The notes: a model not told the origin generated them from the letters alone. A stretch of 64,000 nt of DNA from Spongospora subterranea f. sp. subterranea (GCA_049724395.1 JAUGWO010000020.1:62001-126000), one strand, 5' to 3'. Counted from the first letter of the stretch, positions 48,084 to 59,830 are shown. Numbers and translations are program-made.

Positions 48084-50327
48084 GCAATTGCAACCGAGGC
48101 GAGTACGGCAGTTATCAACCGCACACGACTTCCAAACATTATTTACTGCCGGGTTGTCGTCCTCACCTTCAATGCATCGTATTGTTACTTTCAACTGTTC
48201 ATTCAGCAAAATTGAACGAACTTGCGCTGCCAAACGATCTTCAAACCATTTTAGCAAAGCTGGATAACAACTATTTGAAAAATCAAAACAATATAATCGC
48301 CATGAGGGGCTTAAAAAAATACAAAATCGATAAGATTGTTCAATGGGCACTGGCTGTCTGATAATAAGCACCAACTTCCGCTCTATATAAATGCTCCTGT
48401 TGATCCAACAGCATTATCTGTGGTGGCTATGAACACTGGCCATCATGGGCCTATGATAGAGATATGACAGCGTATGTGAGACAGAAGGACAACCCATTCA
48501 TAGGCGGGATGACAACAGAATTGTGCTAAGCAGTTAAAGTTTTAGAACAGGTTTACAAAATCACTTACGCAGATCTCAGAATTGTTTGACGTTCCTGTGA
48601 ACGATGAATCATTGAAATTATTGCTGTGAGCAGCTGGTTCAGCATCAGTTAATCAAGGGCCATCTCTGCCCGAGTTTAAGCACAAACTGCTATGCGGCCT
48701 ATGTGAACGGTTTTGGGAATAAATCAGGATGATGTATGTACTGTAGGAATATTGTTTTCATGCGCGCGAACATGTCATCGTGTAGTCTACAAGGGCATTG
48801 AATCGAGCTTGGCGAAGTCTCTAAGGCCGGCTTTTTGCGTTTCGACAATTCGGCAAAGGCTGTGCTCAATTGCTCACAAATACAAACTGTTGATGAGGAC
48901 GGATTGCCCGACAAAATAGACATCACGCTTACGACCTTACGTGGCCTGAGGGGTTAATCAGCCGGCTAGGCGAGGAAAATTGTTCAGATGATAAATGACA
49001 AAATTACTACAATCGATGATGGATGGGCAGTTTAATTGAACCTCGCGCGCGGAAGGCGACGCCTCGTAATTCAGATTTCAGACCCTGGTCCACATATTCA
49101 CTATTGTTGGCGACCAGTTCAAAATAAATTCTAGCTCCAAAGGCTTCAAAAAGCCTGTTATTGACGCCATATACAGGGTTGCGTTCTAACTCTTCAGAGA
49201 GAATTCCAGGGGGTTGGTCTCCAGTGTTTGTTTTGGCGGCCACGCCTGGGAGAAATAATGACGCGGACGACATTACCAAGAATCGGTTACGATATTCATT
49301 CCGATCGTTTCCCCTGACGAACCAAGTGAACCATCTGACAATTGACACTTTCCCTTTAGCTCATTCACTGATTTCACAATCGTTTTCTCATCACTCTATG
49401 CATGAGTGGCACCTTGTACGTTGCTCTTCTTCGGGCACTTGGCGCTGATTTACCATCGCAATTACTGGAACGCACTCGCATATTCCCATTACGGAAGTAA
49501 ACATGAGCGATGACATAGGCTGACCGTATCGTTCAAAGAGCAGAACTAGGTCGGGATGGTTCTGAAATACCTCCCAGACATTTGCGATCATTTCAAAGTC
49601 GAGGCAAAGTCACAACGACGGTGGAAGCCAACCCTCTCAACGAAGCATCGCCTTCGCCCGTATTTCAGATCTGTCCTTGACGACGGGTTGAAAATATGAT
49701 GCGATGCGGTTCAGTGATTTAGAAATGCCACTGCATTCTCGTGTTCCATTCAGCAAAAATCGAACAATTCCCGTGGTGTATCAATTTATGCTCAAGCAAG
49801 CGTTCAATTGCGAAAGCATGCCGGCATTTGAGTCGAGTACCCCCCAATTTACAAAAATCCATTCGCCAGATGGATCCAAAGCGACAAGCTCGGCGCCAAG
49901 CAATGCGGCGTGTTTTTGCATGATCTCATGACATCTGACCACCGATGCTCTCATCCGTTGACATCCGACCGGGTGAAAACGGACCTCGGTCTCTGACGAA
50001 AAACAGCAAATGGGCGACAGCCATAGAGTCACGGAACCCTATGGGCGTTCACAATTGGTGGAACAATTCTGCCAACGACGTTTTCCAGGATCGGATACCC
50101 TATGGGCGTTCAGGAATACACTGCAGGTGCGGCCTGTTATGGACCGGGTTACGCACTGTTGGTCACTCCTGACCTGGGCCAGTTATTGTACAGTACACTG
50201 TACACTTGTGACACCCCCCCCCTGATACGTACAGTATGTCAGGGAAAGGGGCGGCGCCCACCCGTTTTATCCATTTGGTCTTTCGTCCTGACGGTTTCGA
50301 TTCGGTTCCCGTTCAGCTCTATCGACC
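48084..50327. other. poorly coding region with possible decayed gene on minus strand
   Basis: No confident gene. The minus strand has three moderately protein-like blocks in consistent order: 50032-49781 (HAALLGAELVALDPSGEWIF), 49591-49391 (NVWEVFQNHPDLVLLFERYG) and 49348-49007 (LFEAFGARIYFELVANN). They could be exons of an unrecognised gene or a decayed one. On the plus strand a 16-base direct repeat, ACCCTATGGGCGTTCA, occurs at 50036 and 50096. A C-tract of about ten lies near 50213, upstream of the MGST3-like gene. Confidence 0.35.
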
Positions 50328-50909
50328 ATGATGGTGTCCATCGATCCGGAATTCGGGTACGTTATCGCTGTACTCATAGCGTTCTATGTGCAACAGAATG
50401 TGATCTTCGTAGCGTTCGTTGTGAAGGCCCGTATGAAAACCAAAATTAAGGCGCCTACGTTGTATCCTCGGGATAGGTACGCTCATCGATAAAATCACCA
50501 ACAGCTGCGTCAAAACCGATTTCATATCATTTACAGCGAGGTGAAAGCTTTGAAATTGACAGAAGATAATGTGGACTATTACCTGCGCGCTCAACGTATT
50601 CACCAGAACAACATCGAATTCATGTCCATGTTTCTACCGGTTTTCTTGATGGCGGGCATCGCTAACCCGATTCAAACCGCCATAGCCGGGGCTGTGGTGT
50701 GGACTTTCCGAATGGCTTTTGCCTTGGGGTACTCAAAATCGACTGGGTCTCGGTCCATTGGCGCCCCGTTTCATTTGGGCGAATTGTTAGTTGACGAATT
50801 TTGACGGGATCTGTACGTCGTTTGTTGACTTTTGATTCTGTACAGATACATTCTCTATATAGCTGGGAAATTCGCCTATCAACTCCTAGTTGATGGAGGA
50901 GGCAAATGA
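50328..50909 (+). CDS. MAPEG-family microsomal glutathione S-transferase 3-like
   Basis: MAPEG enzymes are four-helix ER membrane proteins that conjugate or reduce with glutathione. Three exons fit: 50328-50478, 50535-50787 and about 50847-50909. Exon 1 encodes EFGYVIAVLIAFYVQQN (first helix). Exon 2 carries the family hallmark R.HQN..E as AQRIHQNNIEFMSMFLPVF, then helices with GYSKSTGSRSIGAP. The last helix, YILYIAGKFAYQLLV, is reached by a GTTAGT donor that keeps frame and ends in TGA. Length is about 155 residues, as in MGST3. It converges on the CCCH gene with a 77-base gap. Confidence 0.8.
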
Positions 50910-50986
50910 GCCAGTACAACGACGATGAAACATCGCTGAGTCACAATAAAGCATCTCACATTATGCAATATTAACGCAGTTTAATG

Positions 50987-51793
50987 TTAATTCAGTCCAG
51001 TTTGTTTGACAATTTTATCGAGGAGAGTGCTCATGACGCTCTTCATTACGGGCTGACCCTTAGCGGTTCTCTTTAGAAGATGCTTCGATTGTGTCAGCCG
51101 GTATTTCCGTTTTTCACTCATCTCCTTTTCGCGTTTCGCCGCTTCTTGTTCTTTGATCGCTCGTGCAGCTTTCAGCTCTTCCTGCTGTTTTTGCCATAGC
51201 TGCAGCATCGATGATTTCGCTGCTTCCCGCTTGGCTTCTGGAATCACTTGAGGTGTCCCTTCGTGAACGAATTTGCACTTTTGCCCTTTCTCCTGGCATC
51301 CTGTTCTGGATGTGTAAAACTTGCATACCCGTAACTTCTTGGCAGCGGCGCCTTGATGTCTAAATTCACATTTTGCACCGTTTTTGCAACCTTTGCCAAC
51401 GGTGAAAAATTTGCAAATAGGTTTCTCCTCATCTTCCTGATCGGAATCTGAGCCCATTTCCGAATTGTCCTCCTCATTGGATTGATTATAGGTTAGCCCC
51501 GTTTCATTAGAAACTTGCTGTCTATCGGAATCTGAATCCCTATCACCTGTTTTGTCAGGGAATTGACTGCGAATATTCGGCTGCTGTTCGTGCTTCAACA
51601 TCGTGTGGTATGACCTTAACATACGCGCTTTAGCGAAATATTGTTTCTCTTTGGCTTTCTTGGGATCATATCGCTGCCCTTTCCTAAGTAATGTTGTGAT
51701 ATCAATCGCTTTTCTTCGTCGTTCAACATCCATTGTCATTTTCGCGAAATCTATGTCATAAACCCTACGAAGTTCGGACAGCGCAGCGGACAT
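50987..51793 (-). CDS. CCCH zinc finger protein (two fingers), FYV7-like tail
   Basis: A single intronless frame runs from ATG at 51793 to TAA at 50987, 268 residues. The N-terminal third is basic and helical (KGQRYDPKKAKEKQYFAKAR), followed by an acidic linker. Two CCCH fingers follow: CKFFTVGKGCKNGAKCEFRH (about residues 125-144) and CKFYTSRTGCQEKGQKCKFV, closed by H (about 155-175). A lysine/glutamate coiled coil ends in LLKRTAKGQPVMKSVMSTLL. The L.K.T..GQP.M....LL.KI ending resembles the rRNA-processing factor FYV7/CCDC59, but adding CCCH fingers would be unusual, so that link is inference. RNA binding is likely. It is one of few intronless genes here. Confidence 0.8.
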   Translation of the reverse strand: MSAALSELRRVYDIDFAKMTMDVERRRKAIDITTLLRKGQRYDPKKAKEKQYFAKARMLRSYHTMLKHEQQPNIRSQFPDKTGDRDSDSDRQQVSNETGLTYNQSNEEDNSEMGSDSDQEDEEKPICKFFTVGKGCKNGAKCEFRHQGAAAKKLRVCKFYTSRTGCQEKGQKCKFVHEGTPQVIPEAKREAAKSSMLQLWQKQQEELKAARAIKEQEAAKREKEMSEKRKYRLTQSKHLLKRTAKGQPVMKSVMSTLLDKIVKQTGLN

Positions 51794-51854
51794 CACAAGT
51801 CCGAAAATCTATCGTTCAAAAGTCAGTCACCGCAGGACAAATTGGGAACGTTGG

Positions 51855-52236
51855 TAAGGTCATTCATCGCACGGCCAACATCATCGTCGACCGTTGCAGA
51901 CTCTCCAGAGTATTGCGTCAACGCGGGACCCCCCGTTTGTTGAACGTCTTCTTCAAGTCCTCAGACAAATATGATTATCCGGTTAGCTTGACTGGACTTG
52001 ATGTATTTTACAGTTGCGCGTTCGCCAAGACCAGCGCGTCTGCCCTCGACGATGGCAACGAATCCAGTACGAAAACCGCACTCGGGTTTGATTAAAGCAA
52101 TTTCGGAAAAACTATCATTGTGATTCATATGGACTTGAAGAGGACGTTCATCAAACGGGGGGTCCCGCGTTAACGCAATACTCTGGAGAGTCTGCAACGG
52201 TCGACGATGATGTTGGCGATGCGATGAATGACCTTA
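51855..52236. repeat. 106-base inverted duplication with 170-base spacer
   Basis: 51855-51960 and 52131-52236 are reverse complements with only a handful of mismatches; both contain GACTCTCCAGAGTATTGCGT or its complement. The right arm is part of the Harbinger Myb-partner frame, so the left arm is an inverted copy of coding sequence and not an ordinary terminal repeat. The high identity implies a recent event. Confidence 0.85.
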
Positions 52237-52525
52237 CTGCGGTGACTGTCACTCCGAAATCTAAGAATAACAAGAGGAAGGCACAGAAATCTGGTGGGTC
52301 TACACCTACAACAGTGACGTTCAAACAAAATTCCAAAAATATCTACCAAGCGAGACTTCGCGTCAACTTACGCCGAATTTCAACAGGAGCAGCTGACATT
52401 TGACCGCGAAAAACTGCAAGAAGACATTAACATGCAACAGCGGCTTGCGTTGTTAAAAGAAAGCAAAATGGACCGCTTTGCTGTATTGGAGGAACGCAAA
52501 CTGGAACTGGAACAACAAAAGTTTT
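52134..52525 (+). CDS. Harbinger partner protein (Myb/SANT-type), partial
   Basis: The frame from 52134 reads EEDVHQTGGPALTQYSGE, then an acidic stretch and a basic PKSKNNKRKAQKS patch. After a frame change near 52330 it continues with FASTYAEFQQEQLTFDRE and KMDRFAVLEERKLELEQQKF, then a stop. This acidic, basic, coiled-coil order is typical of the C-terminal half of the Myb-like DNA-binding partner encoded beside Harbinger transposases, divergent from them as here. The Myb domain itself is not found; the inverted duplication next to it may have replaced that part. Confidence 0.55.
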
Positions 52526-52750
52526 AACATTCCTCGGAACTTGCGACCAGATTGCAAAAGCAAACATGGTTGCTCATTTTTGCAGTCCGGTCAGAGTCTG
52601 AGAGTGTCAAGCGAACAGTTGAATTGGTCTTCCCATAATAAACTGTTTTTTATGACCAAAAGTGCAGGACTTTTCTGTTGAATTTCTTTGCGCGACTGAG
52701 CAACAGCAACGTTCCGGTCATGAGAGGGGCTCATCTCAACACTGGCTTCT

Positions 52751-53600
52751 TCATTTGATGAATCTGTAAAACGGAACTAAGTCATCAACTGGCAGCCTTC
52801 GTTGATTGACCATGTTATGCAGAACACAACATGCGATATTCCAGTCGCATGCAAACTCCACATCAGATGAACTATTGACACAGATTGGCAGACATCGTAA
52901 AGATTGGAACCGCCCTTTGAGAATCCCGTTCCCGTGCTCTGAAACGACGCGACCTCGTGAAAACCTGAGATTGAATTCCCCATTTTCCGGAACAGATGCC
53001 GCTGGCTGCCGATATGGAATAATCATCTGTTTGGTTCACAAAAAACCGGAATCGCCAAACTGATATTGCCCCTTTGAAAAAAAGCGATCTGGCTGCTTGG
53101 CCAATGATCCAGATGCCCAAACCTTTGAATCGTGTACCGATCCGGGCCATCCAGCTATAACAAAGCGGATAGATCGCTGAGATAAACTTCACCATCCAGA
53201 CTAGGACGCTGAAAGAGGACAATATGTGTTCCGTCTGACGATAGGATACATCCCTCAAAACCAAATTCGTTGTGATTAAAATCACTGAGGGTCCCGTCTT
53301 TCTTGCTCGTCAGGCCACTTGACGTATCTGGGCGTCAGTTCTTTCAGAGCTGCAATTACCCTCTTCGTATATAACGTGATGGTGCCATATCCAACGCCCT
53401 TGGCACGGGCTACTTTGCCAATTGCAGCTCCATTGCCAAAATGTCCAATCCGGTCTAACGCGCAAGCAAGCTGGATCCAGGACAAAGGAGTTCACCAGCC
53501 TGTGGCTCTGCCATCCGTCTAAGTTTTCTGTTAAGTCCACAAAGTACCGTTTGTCAACACTGTGCATGCTCCTTTCTCAAAGACATTGACGCACAACTAG
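52751..53600 (-). mobile_element. PIF/Harbinger-type transposase (HARBI1-like), decayed
   Basis: On the minus strand the helix-turn-helix region reads IQLACALDRIGHFGNGAAIG, then VGYGTITLYTKRVIAAL and KWPDEQER (53485-53290), which is the classic Harbinger pre-catalytic block. Next comes a DGT-like region around 53250, and finally the DDE_4 end, with SRGRVVSEHGNGILKGRFQS and CDWNIACCVLHNMVN (about 52990-52780). The frame shifts at least twice between these parts, so this copy is probably inactive. With the partner frame at 52134-52525 it makes a complete two-gene Harbinger layout, convergent at their 3' ends. Terminal repeats were not found. Confidence 0.8.
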
Positions 53601-55588
53601 AGTTTAGTCGAGTGGTGTTGTGGACACGATAAATTGGGGAAGCATTATCTAGGTCAGAGACTGACGTCTGTCGTGCTCTATCGTTATTTCATGCAATTTA
53701 CGAACGATCTCAATGCAGTGACAGGAATATTGAGTCGTAATCAAGAACCCAGTGCAATTCCATTTGGTAGCAGAATATTGTCACACCTTTTGAAGGCCCT
53801 GTTTGATTGCATCTTCGATCAGTTTGCCAACTCAATCGGACATATATTGGAATCAGCGTAAGCTAATCTACCTTCCATTGATGATCGTACCTCCACAGTT
53901 CTATCTCCCAGTTGTATTTACCGACGCAACAAGGTGAGATGACGTGGTTGACTTCATTCTCAACCATCCGGATCTGACCCGAAATATTTTCCAGTGAAGA
54001 TAGCGACGCCATAAATCAAGGCTGCCAAGCTGCCGGCGAGCTTGAGCTGCTGCACGGCGTATCTCGTCGTCTAATGTGAACCTCATAGTGTCGACGATTG
54101 ACGACCGCGCAAAAGTGGTTCAGCTTCAACACGATGCCGACCAACAGATACAGTATAACCTCTGGAGCATCTGCAGCGACATGGGATTACTTCATCGCCG
54201 TGATACGGGAGAATTTCTCAATACATCGTCCCACAATCAGATCTCAATATGAAATCCTTGCCACCTTTCTCTCTCATCATAAAAAAAAACTCTCCGATGA
54301 CGGGTTCATTCATCTGTTGAAATAGGTTACTCTTTTTGTTCCTCCTCAAAATGCGCTTTGATTTTCAGTGCTCGTCCACGAGTGAGTAATGTCAAACTCC
54401 AACATACAAGGAAGGAAAGCCAATCTTCGGCGCCCATAGACCGATTGAAACAGTCCAAATCTCCTACCAGTAATTTTGTTGGTGTTTTAATTGCGTTGGA
54501 GTGGTGTTGTAATCTAAGGAAGACTTAGGCTCCGACGTCAATGTGATTAGCGCGACGCGAACTGGGGTTGTTGTAAAATATGCTTTTCTGCCCGAGTTTG
54601 CGGGTTCGTCAGTGGTTTCAAGTGGTATTTGACACGCTTACAACCGTGTTTCAAACAAGATTACTAAAGTGCATCCTGCATCAGCAAGAACATGTTTTCC
54701 TTCTAGGACAATTGTGCAAACGTTCTTGCCAAAATCCGAGGATTTGAAAACGGATTTATCAATTGCCAAATCCAGGACGGAAACCGTACGAGAAAATGCA
54801 ACATTTGAACCAAAGTCAATTTGAGCGTTGATAGCAGGATATCATTCTCGCCTGGCTCTGGGATGCGACTGTCTTGTTGATTTTTGCGGGAACGTCAGTC
54901 ATTTTTCCTAATTCAACTTCAATCGTCTAATCTGTCCGGCAGAAAAGACTATAATGAATAATTTTCTGTTTAACGCATTCTATAGCGTCGAAAATATTAG
55001 GAGCCAATCTCTCCGTTTGTCGCAATAGCGTTGGCCGATATTCAAAGTCCGACGGCGTCGGACCAAGGCCTTGCTCAGGTAACTGTCGGCAATATCTTCC
55101 CCTTCATGAGCTGCTGAGCGACCGATTGCGCCCCAGCTGTATCGCCGGGCTAGCAAAGCCCATAGCAGCACCGAGCGTTCTTAACCACAGCCGGTCAATT
55201 TCACAATCACTCTTCCGGGGTTGAACGATATTCTTCACACCCTTTGTTGTTACACTCTGTGATAAGATATCGTGTCTACACTGTGGCTGCAGTTGATTCC
55301 AACACTCCCCATATCGTGTTTGGTGACGCGGCGACAGTCGCTGATCGAATCGTCTCCCACTGGGTCTCGCTGCAAAAACGAGTACGCGCTGCCGTTACGC
55401 AGTGCCATTGAGAAACGAATTCGGATCCGAGTCGATTGCAGTCAATCAGAGAGGGGTTTAGGCACTGGGGAATGTGCCACATTACCAGTTAATTTCAAAT
55501 CAACTCATAATGGTAATTGGTGGACACAAGTAGGATCGATCAACTGGATTCGTTGTTGGAACCGGCGCGGGACTGATCCGAACTTGCA
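53601..55588. other. mostly non-coding, upstream exons of the CW gene possible
   Basis: No gene I can name. Short frames occur, for instance plus 53634-53861 and minus 53901-54086. The plus-strand stretch at about 55280-55430 (TPHIVFGDAATVADRIVSHW) looks protein-like and may be an upstream exon of the CW zinc-finger gene. The rest is AT-rich without clear repeats. Confidence 0.35.
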
Positions 55589-56303
55589 GGGCCGACGATC
55601 GACGACCGGGATGTCGCATATATCTACGGAAGGTGGGGCGATCCGGTGGCTGGATGTTGCGCCCAGAGCCGTCGCGAGAGTTTGACTCCGGTTCGGCGTC
55701 TTCTGCTCCGGACGAAACAACAAGAGTTGATTCAGGTTCCATCGTTCAATTATACGAATTTGTCAAAGCTATGCCAAATTGCGGAATCAGAAAACGTATG
55801 TTTTGAGGTATCAGGGAATCGATATTAATTTCTTGGCGGTATAGGAGCATGAAGCTGTTTCGGACTCTGTATACAAGGCTCGTCATCGGCCTTTGGAGCT
55901 TGTGGAACAAGAGGAACGGCGTCAGATGGTGCCGAATCAGCTAGACAAGTGGGCTGTATGCGAAAACGATCGCTGTAGAAAATGGCGTCGAATTTCTTCC
56001 GATCTCAACGTGGAGGCATCTGATATAGATTATTACTGTGGAAATCTTCCATCCCCGAATGCACAGGTAGCCATTTCCTGTCCCGATAATATCGCTTTGT
56101 CTCATACTTTTGTGAAGGAATGTGCAGTCATTGACGACTGGATAACAGAGTGCCTTGGGTCGGCTTTGGCGCAACGCTGCGCCGACCTTGGGGTACATAG
56201 TGTTGATGGAATTTTAAACCACCCCAAATTAATTCAACGTTTAAATGCCATTGGTGTTTATTACGAACCCAATACTTTGGCGCTTCGATTGTTCGAACCC
56301 TGA
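55589..56303 (+). CDS. CW-type zinc finger protein
   Basis: CW fingers read histone H3K4 methylation in chromatin proteins such as MORC and ZCWPW. Here WAVCENDRCRKWRRI (about 55951-55995), followed by a distal YYCG and SC, gives the four-cysteine CW pattern with its conserved WR. An upstream exon (about 55589-55807; YTNLSKLCQIAESENVCFE at its end) joins through a 37-base intron (55808-55844) that restores the frame into EHEAVSDSVYKARH. The C-terminal 60 residues are helical (DDWITECLGSALAQRC). TGA is at 56303. The start is not determined; more exons probably lie to the left. Confidence 0.65.
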
Positions 56304-56779
56304 CCCTTTCCCTGATTTATCGATAATTATCATATATACTATGGCTACATTTACCCATCGCAAAATTTGACGGAGTCTATGAACGACTTGCACGTAATCT
56401 CATCCATAGACGACTTGTTGAACACTAAGGATGATCGTAATCATATTATCAATTGCAACTCAAGAAGTTTTCGAATAACGACCTTGCTCTGACGTTTTGG
56501 AATTTGCCGATATTGAGTTGAATTGTTACTAAGTTGAACTGCGTTTTAACGCTCTACAGGTCTACTGTACCACAGCAATAGCAAATCAGGGGAGGTCGAA
56601 TCAAATCGCAAACTCGCCCCCTTCGGCAGATGCATTATCGGTAACCGCAGACTGCCCTGTATTGAGGTGAATCAACGGTTTCAAATGAACAACTTTATCG
56701 AACGGATTAATCGATTGGGACAAGGGTTGTGCCCAACAAGATATTTATCGATAGCGTCTTGATTCACGAACCTTGTCAA
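56304..56779. other. intergenic, nothing recognised
   Basis: These 476 bases between the CW gene and the NIPA gene are AT-rich on the left half. I see no coding segment or repeat. Confidence 0.5.
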
Positions 56780-58152
56780 ATGGTATCGGGTGACGTTGTT
56801 GGCGGTTTCCCTCACGATGAGATGGTCGGCATTGCCTGCGCCTTGATCGGCAACGTCCTGGACAATACCGGGGTCTGTATTCAGAAACTCTCCCACAATC
56901 GCAGCGAACAAATCGGTGGATCTTATTGGAAAGAGCCCCGATGGATGATCGGGATCATCTTATATTTGTCGGGGACTGTGCTCAACGGAGCTGGTTTGGG
57001 TCTCGCTCCCCAATCCATCGTGGCCGTACTAGGTCCATTGGTTCTTGTTGTGAATGTGATCAAGTAAGATGATGGCGAGCGTCATCGTCTGTTCGTGTTC
57101 TGATAACCCGATTACAGTTCAGTTGTGGTTCTCCACGAGCGAATAACAGTCAAGATCTGTATCGGGACGTCAGTGATCATGATCGGTTCCGCATTGGCCG
57201 TTGTTTCAGGTCCAACAACATCACAGCGGTTTATCACCTTAAAATCTGAGTCAGCTCATGCAGGGAGTCGTTCCCGTGAACAACCTCTATTTCGATCCAG
57301 CGATCTTCGGGACCATTTCTTCTCGCCAACGTTCCTGGTCTACTTCATCTCCCTTATCTCAATAATGGTATCCATCCGACTCCCTGTGCCCCTGTCGTCA
57401 TCCAGATCGCCCATCGCCTCCTGTTTAGGTCTACCTGTATTTCGGCGTCATCCTCAAGGACAGATTCCTCAACAGACACGTCGTGGCCAGGGACGCGATA
57501 GCCAATCTGGACGACGAATCTGATCATCTCGAGACAGGGTCCGGTACGACGTGTGATCACCCTCTCGTTGATCGACCTCTCGACCATCACTATTGGGCGT
57601 TCACCGTCGATTCCTCCACCGAGTCCGTTCGCTTGGGCCTAGTCTACCCGGTCCTGGCCGCCTGTTTCGCCTCGCTAACTTCCCTCGTCTGGAAGTGCAC
57701 GATCGAACTGGTTCGCGGATTACAAAATGTCGCCATCGCCAACCTGACGGGATATCGTCTTTGCCGTCGATTGTTCAGGTGAAATCCAGCCTGAAGGGCT
57801 ATCCCGCATTCACCGAGCTGTGGATATATTTGCTGATCATGGCGCTACCCGTTCTTGGATTTAGCCAGATCCACATGCTGAATCTGGCCATGCAGCGGTT
57901 CAATCAGCTGTTCGTGATTCCGTCGTTCGTGGTGACGGCCGAAACCCTGAATATTGTCGGTGGCGGTGTGTTCTTTCAAGGTGCTCATTGGGTAAACTGG
58001 AACAAGGGGACATTTGACGATTGACCGAGTCGGCAGAGTTCTCATCGTTCGGATGGCTTCAGACGGCCAAATTCGTGACCGCGTTATTGATCACATTCGC
58101 AGGAATCTATATTTTGGCGACAGGTATTATTTCACACGAACAGATTCATTAA
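56780..58152 (+). CDS. NIPA-type magnesium transporter
   Basis: NIPA proteins are nine-helix transporters of the DMT superfamily that move Mg2+ at plasma or endosomal membranes. ATG at 56780, or in-frame 56821. Family blocks: MVGIACALIGNVLDNTGV and QKLSHNRSEQ, then YWKEPRWMIGIILYLSGTVL and APQSIVAVLGPLVLVVNVI. A 54-base intron (57064-57117) leads to SVVVLHERITVKICIGTSVI. Further exons give FLVYFISLISIMVYLYFGVI (joined at about 57367-57427), LVYPVLAACFASLTSLVWKC, and QIHMLNLAMQRFNQLFVIPS. The last exon is LQTAKFVTALLITFAGIYIL, with TAA at 58152. Order and length fit the family; about six introns. Confidence 0.88.
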
Positions 58153-58426
58153 TTGGTGATGTGTTAGAACCCAATAAACGGGCTATTGATATGTAGGTCA
58201 ACGACAGGTACTGACAGTAAACCCAGATCGGCCAGTAAATCCATCACCTCGATGATATCGTCAATATCAACCAGAACGTATTGATCTAGGGCGATAAACT
58301 AAACTGTCAATAAATATCATTTGATAATCATCAAACACCTCTGAAGATCGACAAACTTCATTGACCTATGAAAGGTGTTCTCTTTATAGTCATTATGGGT
58401 TTTCAAGCGCTCATCGACGATTGATA
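58153..58426. other. intergenic
   Basis: AT-rich spacer between the NIPA gene and the retroelement fossil; nothing recognised. Confidence 0.4.
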
Positions 58427-59830
58427 AGGGATGATATCTTGATCTATTCACAGGATCTAGTGGAACACGAAGCTCATGTCAAGGTGGTTTTACAACGGTT
58501 GTCGCGAAAAGAAGTTGTTTGCCAAGCTCGAGAAACGCGCTTTTGGGGTTGTAAATGTTGTTGTCGCATCTCCTGGATGGTGAGTTGTAGTTGTTGAACG
58601 AGAGACGGCGGGTTCGAAGTTTGCCGGAATACGATCCGAATCAAGATTCATTATCAGATCGTATAATTAGTCGCCAATACACATATCCTTAGTCTCTTTC
58701 CTCCTTCTAGTCTCTTTCCTCCGTCCTTATCGTAACACTTATTGTACGATCCTCCATGAATTTTGATTCTGATCCTCGTCTTCCGGCTTCGAACCCGCCG
58801 ACCCTACTTTCGTTCAACAAAAATACAACACACCATCCAGGAGATGCGGCAGCAGCAATTACAACTCCAGGACAACGGTACATCCTTCTTGGTCAGCTCG
58901 TACAGTGGCGCTGCGTATTGGGAGTATCGAGAGATGAAGTCGCGATATAAATTTAGCGAATCCTAAGAAGCATTGAATTCCTTTGACGGACGACGGTGCT
59001 TTGCCACGATGTAATATTGGAGGATTTTCCTGGGTCCATTTCAATTCCTTGCGGGCTGATGATGTAACCCAGAAATCCACACGTTGAACTCCAAAAGCGC
59101 ATTTCTCGAGCTTGGCAAACAACTTCTTTAGCGCAACCGTTGTAAAACCACCTTGACATGAGCTTCGTGTTCCACTAGATCCTGTGAATAAATCAAGATA
59201 TAATCCAGGTATACAACCACGAATTTTCCCAGGCAGTCCTGGAACGTCTCGTTCATAAATCTTTTGAAACGAGGCTGGAGCAACCTTGAGACCAAATGGC
59301 ATAACTTGATATTCAAAGTGACCGTACTTGCTGTTGAACGCCGTTTTCCATTCATATTTTGGTCTGATCCTCACCAGGTTGTACGCGCCGCGCAGGTCAA
59401 TCTTCGTGTAGCATTTGGCGATCGCGAGTTGTTGTAAAATGTCGTCGACTAGAGGTAGTGGATATGGTTCTGGCTTCGTGATGTTGTTGAGTGACCCGTA
59501 ATCGACACACAATCTTAGCGAACCATCCTTCTTTTTAAAAAGAGGAATCGGCCCTCCGAGCGGGGACTGAAAATTCCTGATAAAACCTCGCTCCAGATTA
59601 TCTTGGATGTAGGATTGTAGAAAGGGGTTCTCTTTTGCTGATGGGGAATAGCAGGGTCTGTAAGAAGGAGTTCCTGCATGTTCTTCCAGATTGATAACAC
59701 AGTCGACACCTGGTTGATGTTGGTGGTAGTGTTTCTGCACCTTCCTGGGAGAAAACGTCTGCGAAATCTGAATACTGAGTCGGAAGTTTAACACGTTCGT
59801 GACACGTCTCGGTTTCACCGACTATTATGG
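58427..59830 (-). mobile_element. Ty3/Gypsy-type LTR retrotransposon fossil
   Basis: The main piece (about 59820-58880, minus strand) is the reverse transcriptase of a Ty3/Gypsy element, running into the start of the RNase H region. It is recognisable from the order of RT blocks and the FLGFA block that follows. A second short fragment of the same RT (about 58427-58560) lies in the opposite orientation. The sequences at about 58551-58660 and 58750-58880 are inverted copies of each other. The element is broken, with several interruptions, and lacks LTRs, protease, integrase and most of gag in what I can see. The degree of decay suggests moderate age. Confidence 0.85.

Noticed and set aside
50987-51793. 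ZC3H15 (DRG-binding) identity for the CCCH protein
   Set aside because: Finger spacing and the flanking sequence differ, and the ZC3H15 N-terminal and DRG-binding regions are absent.
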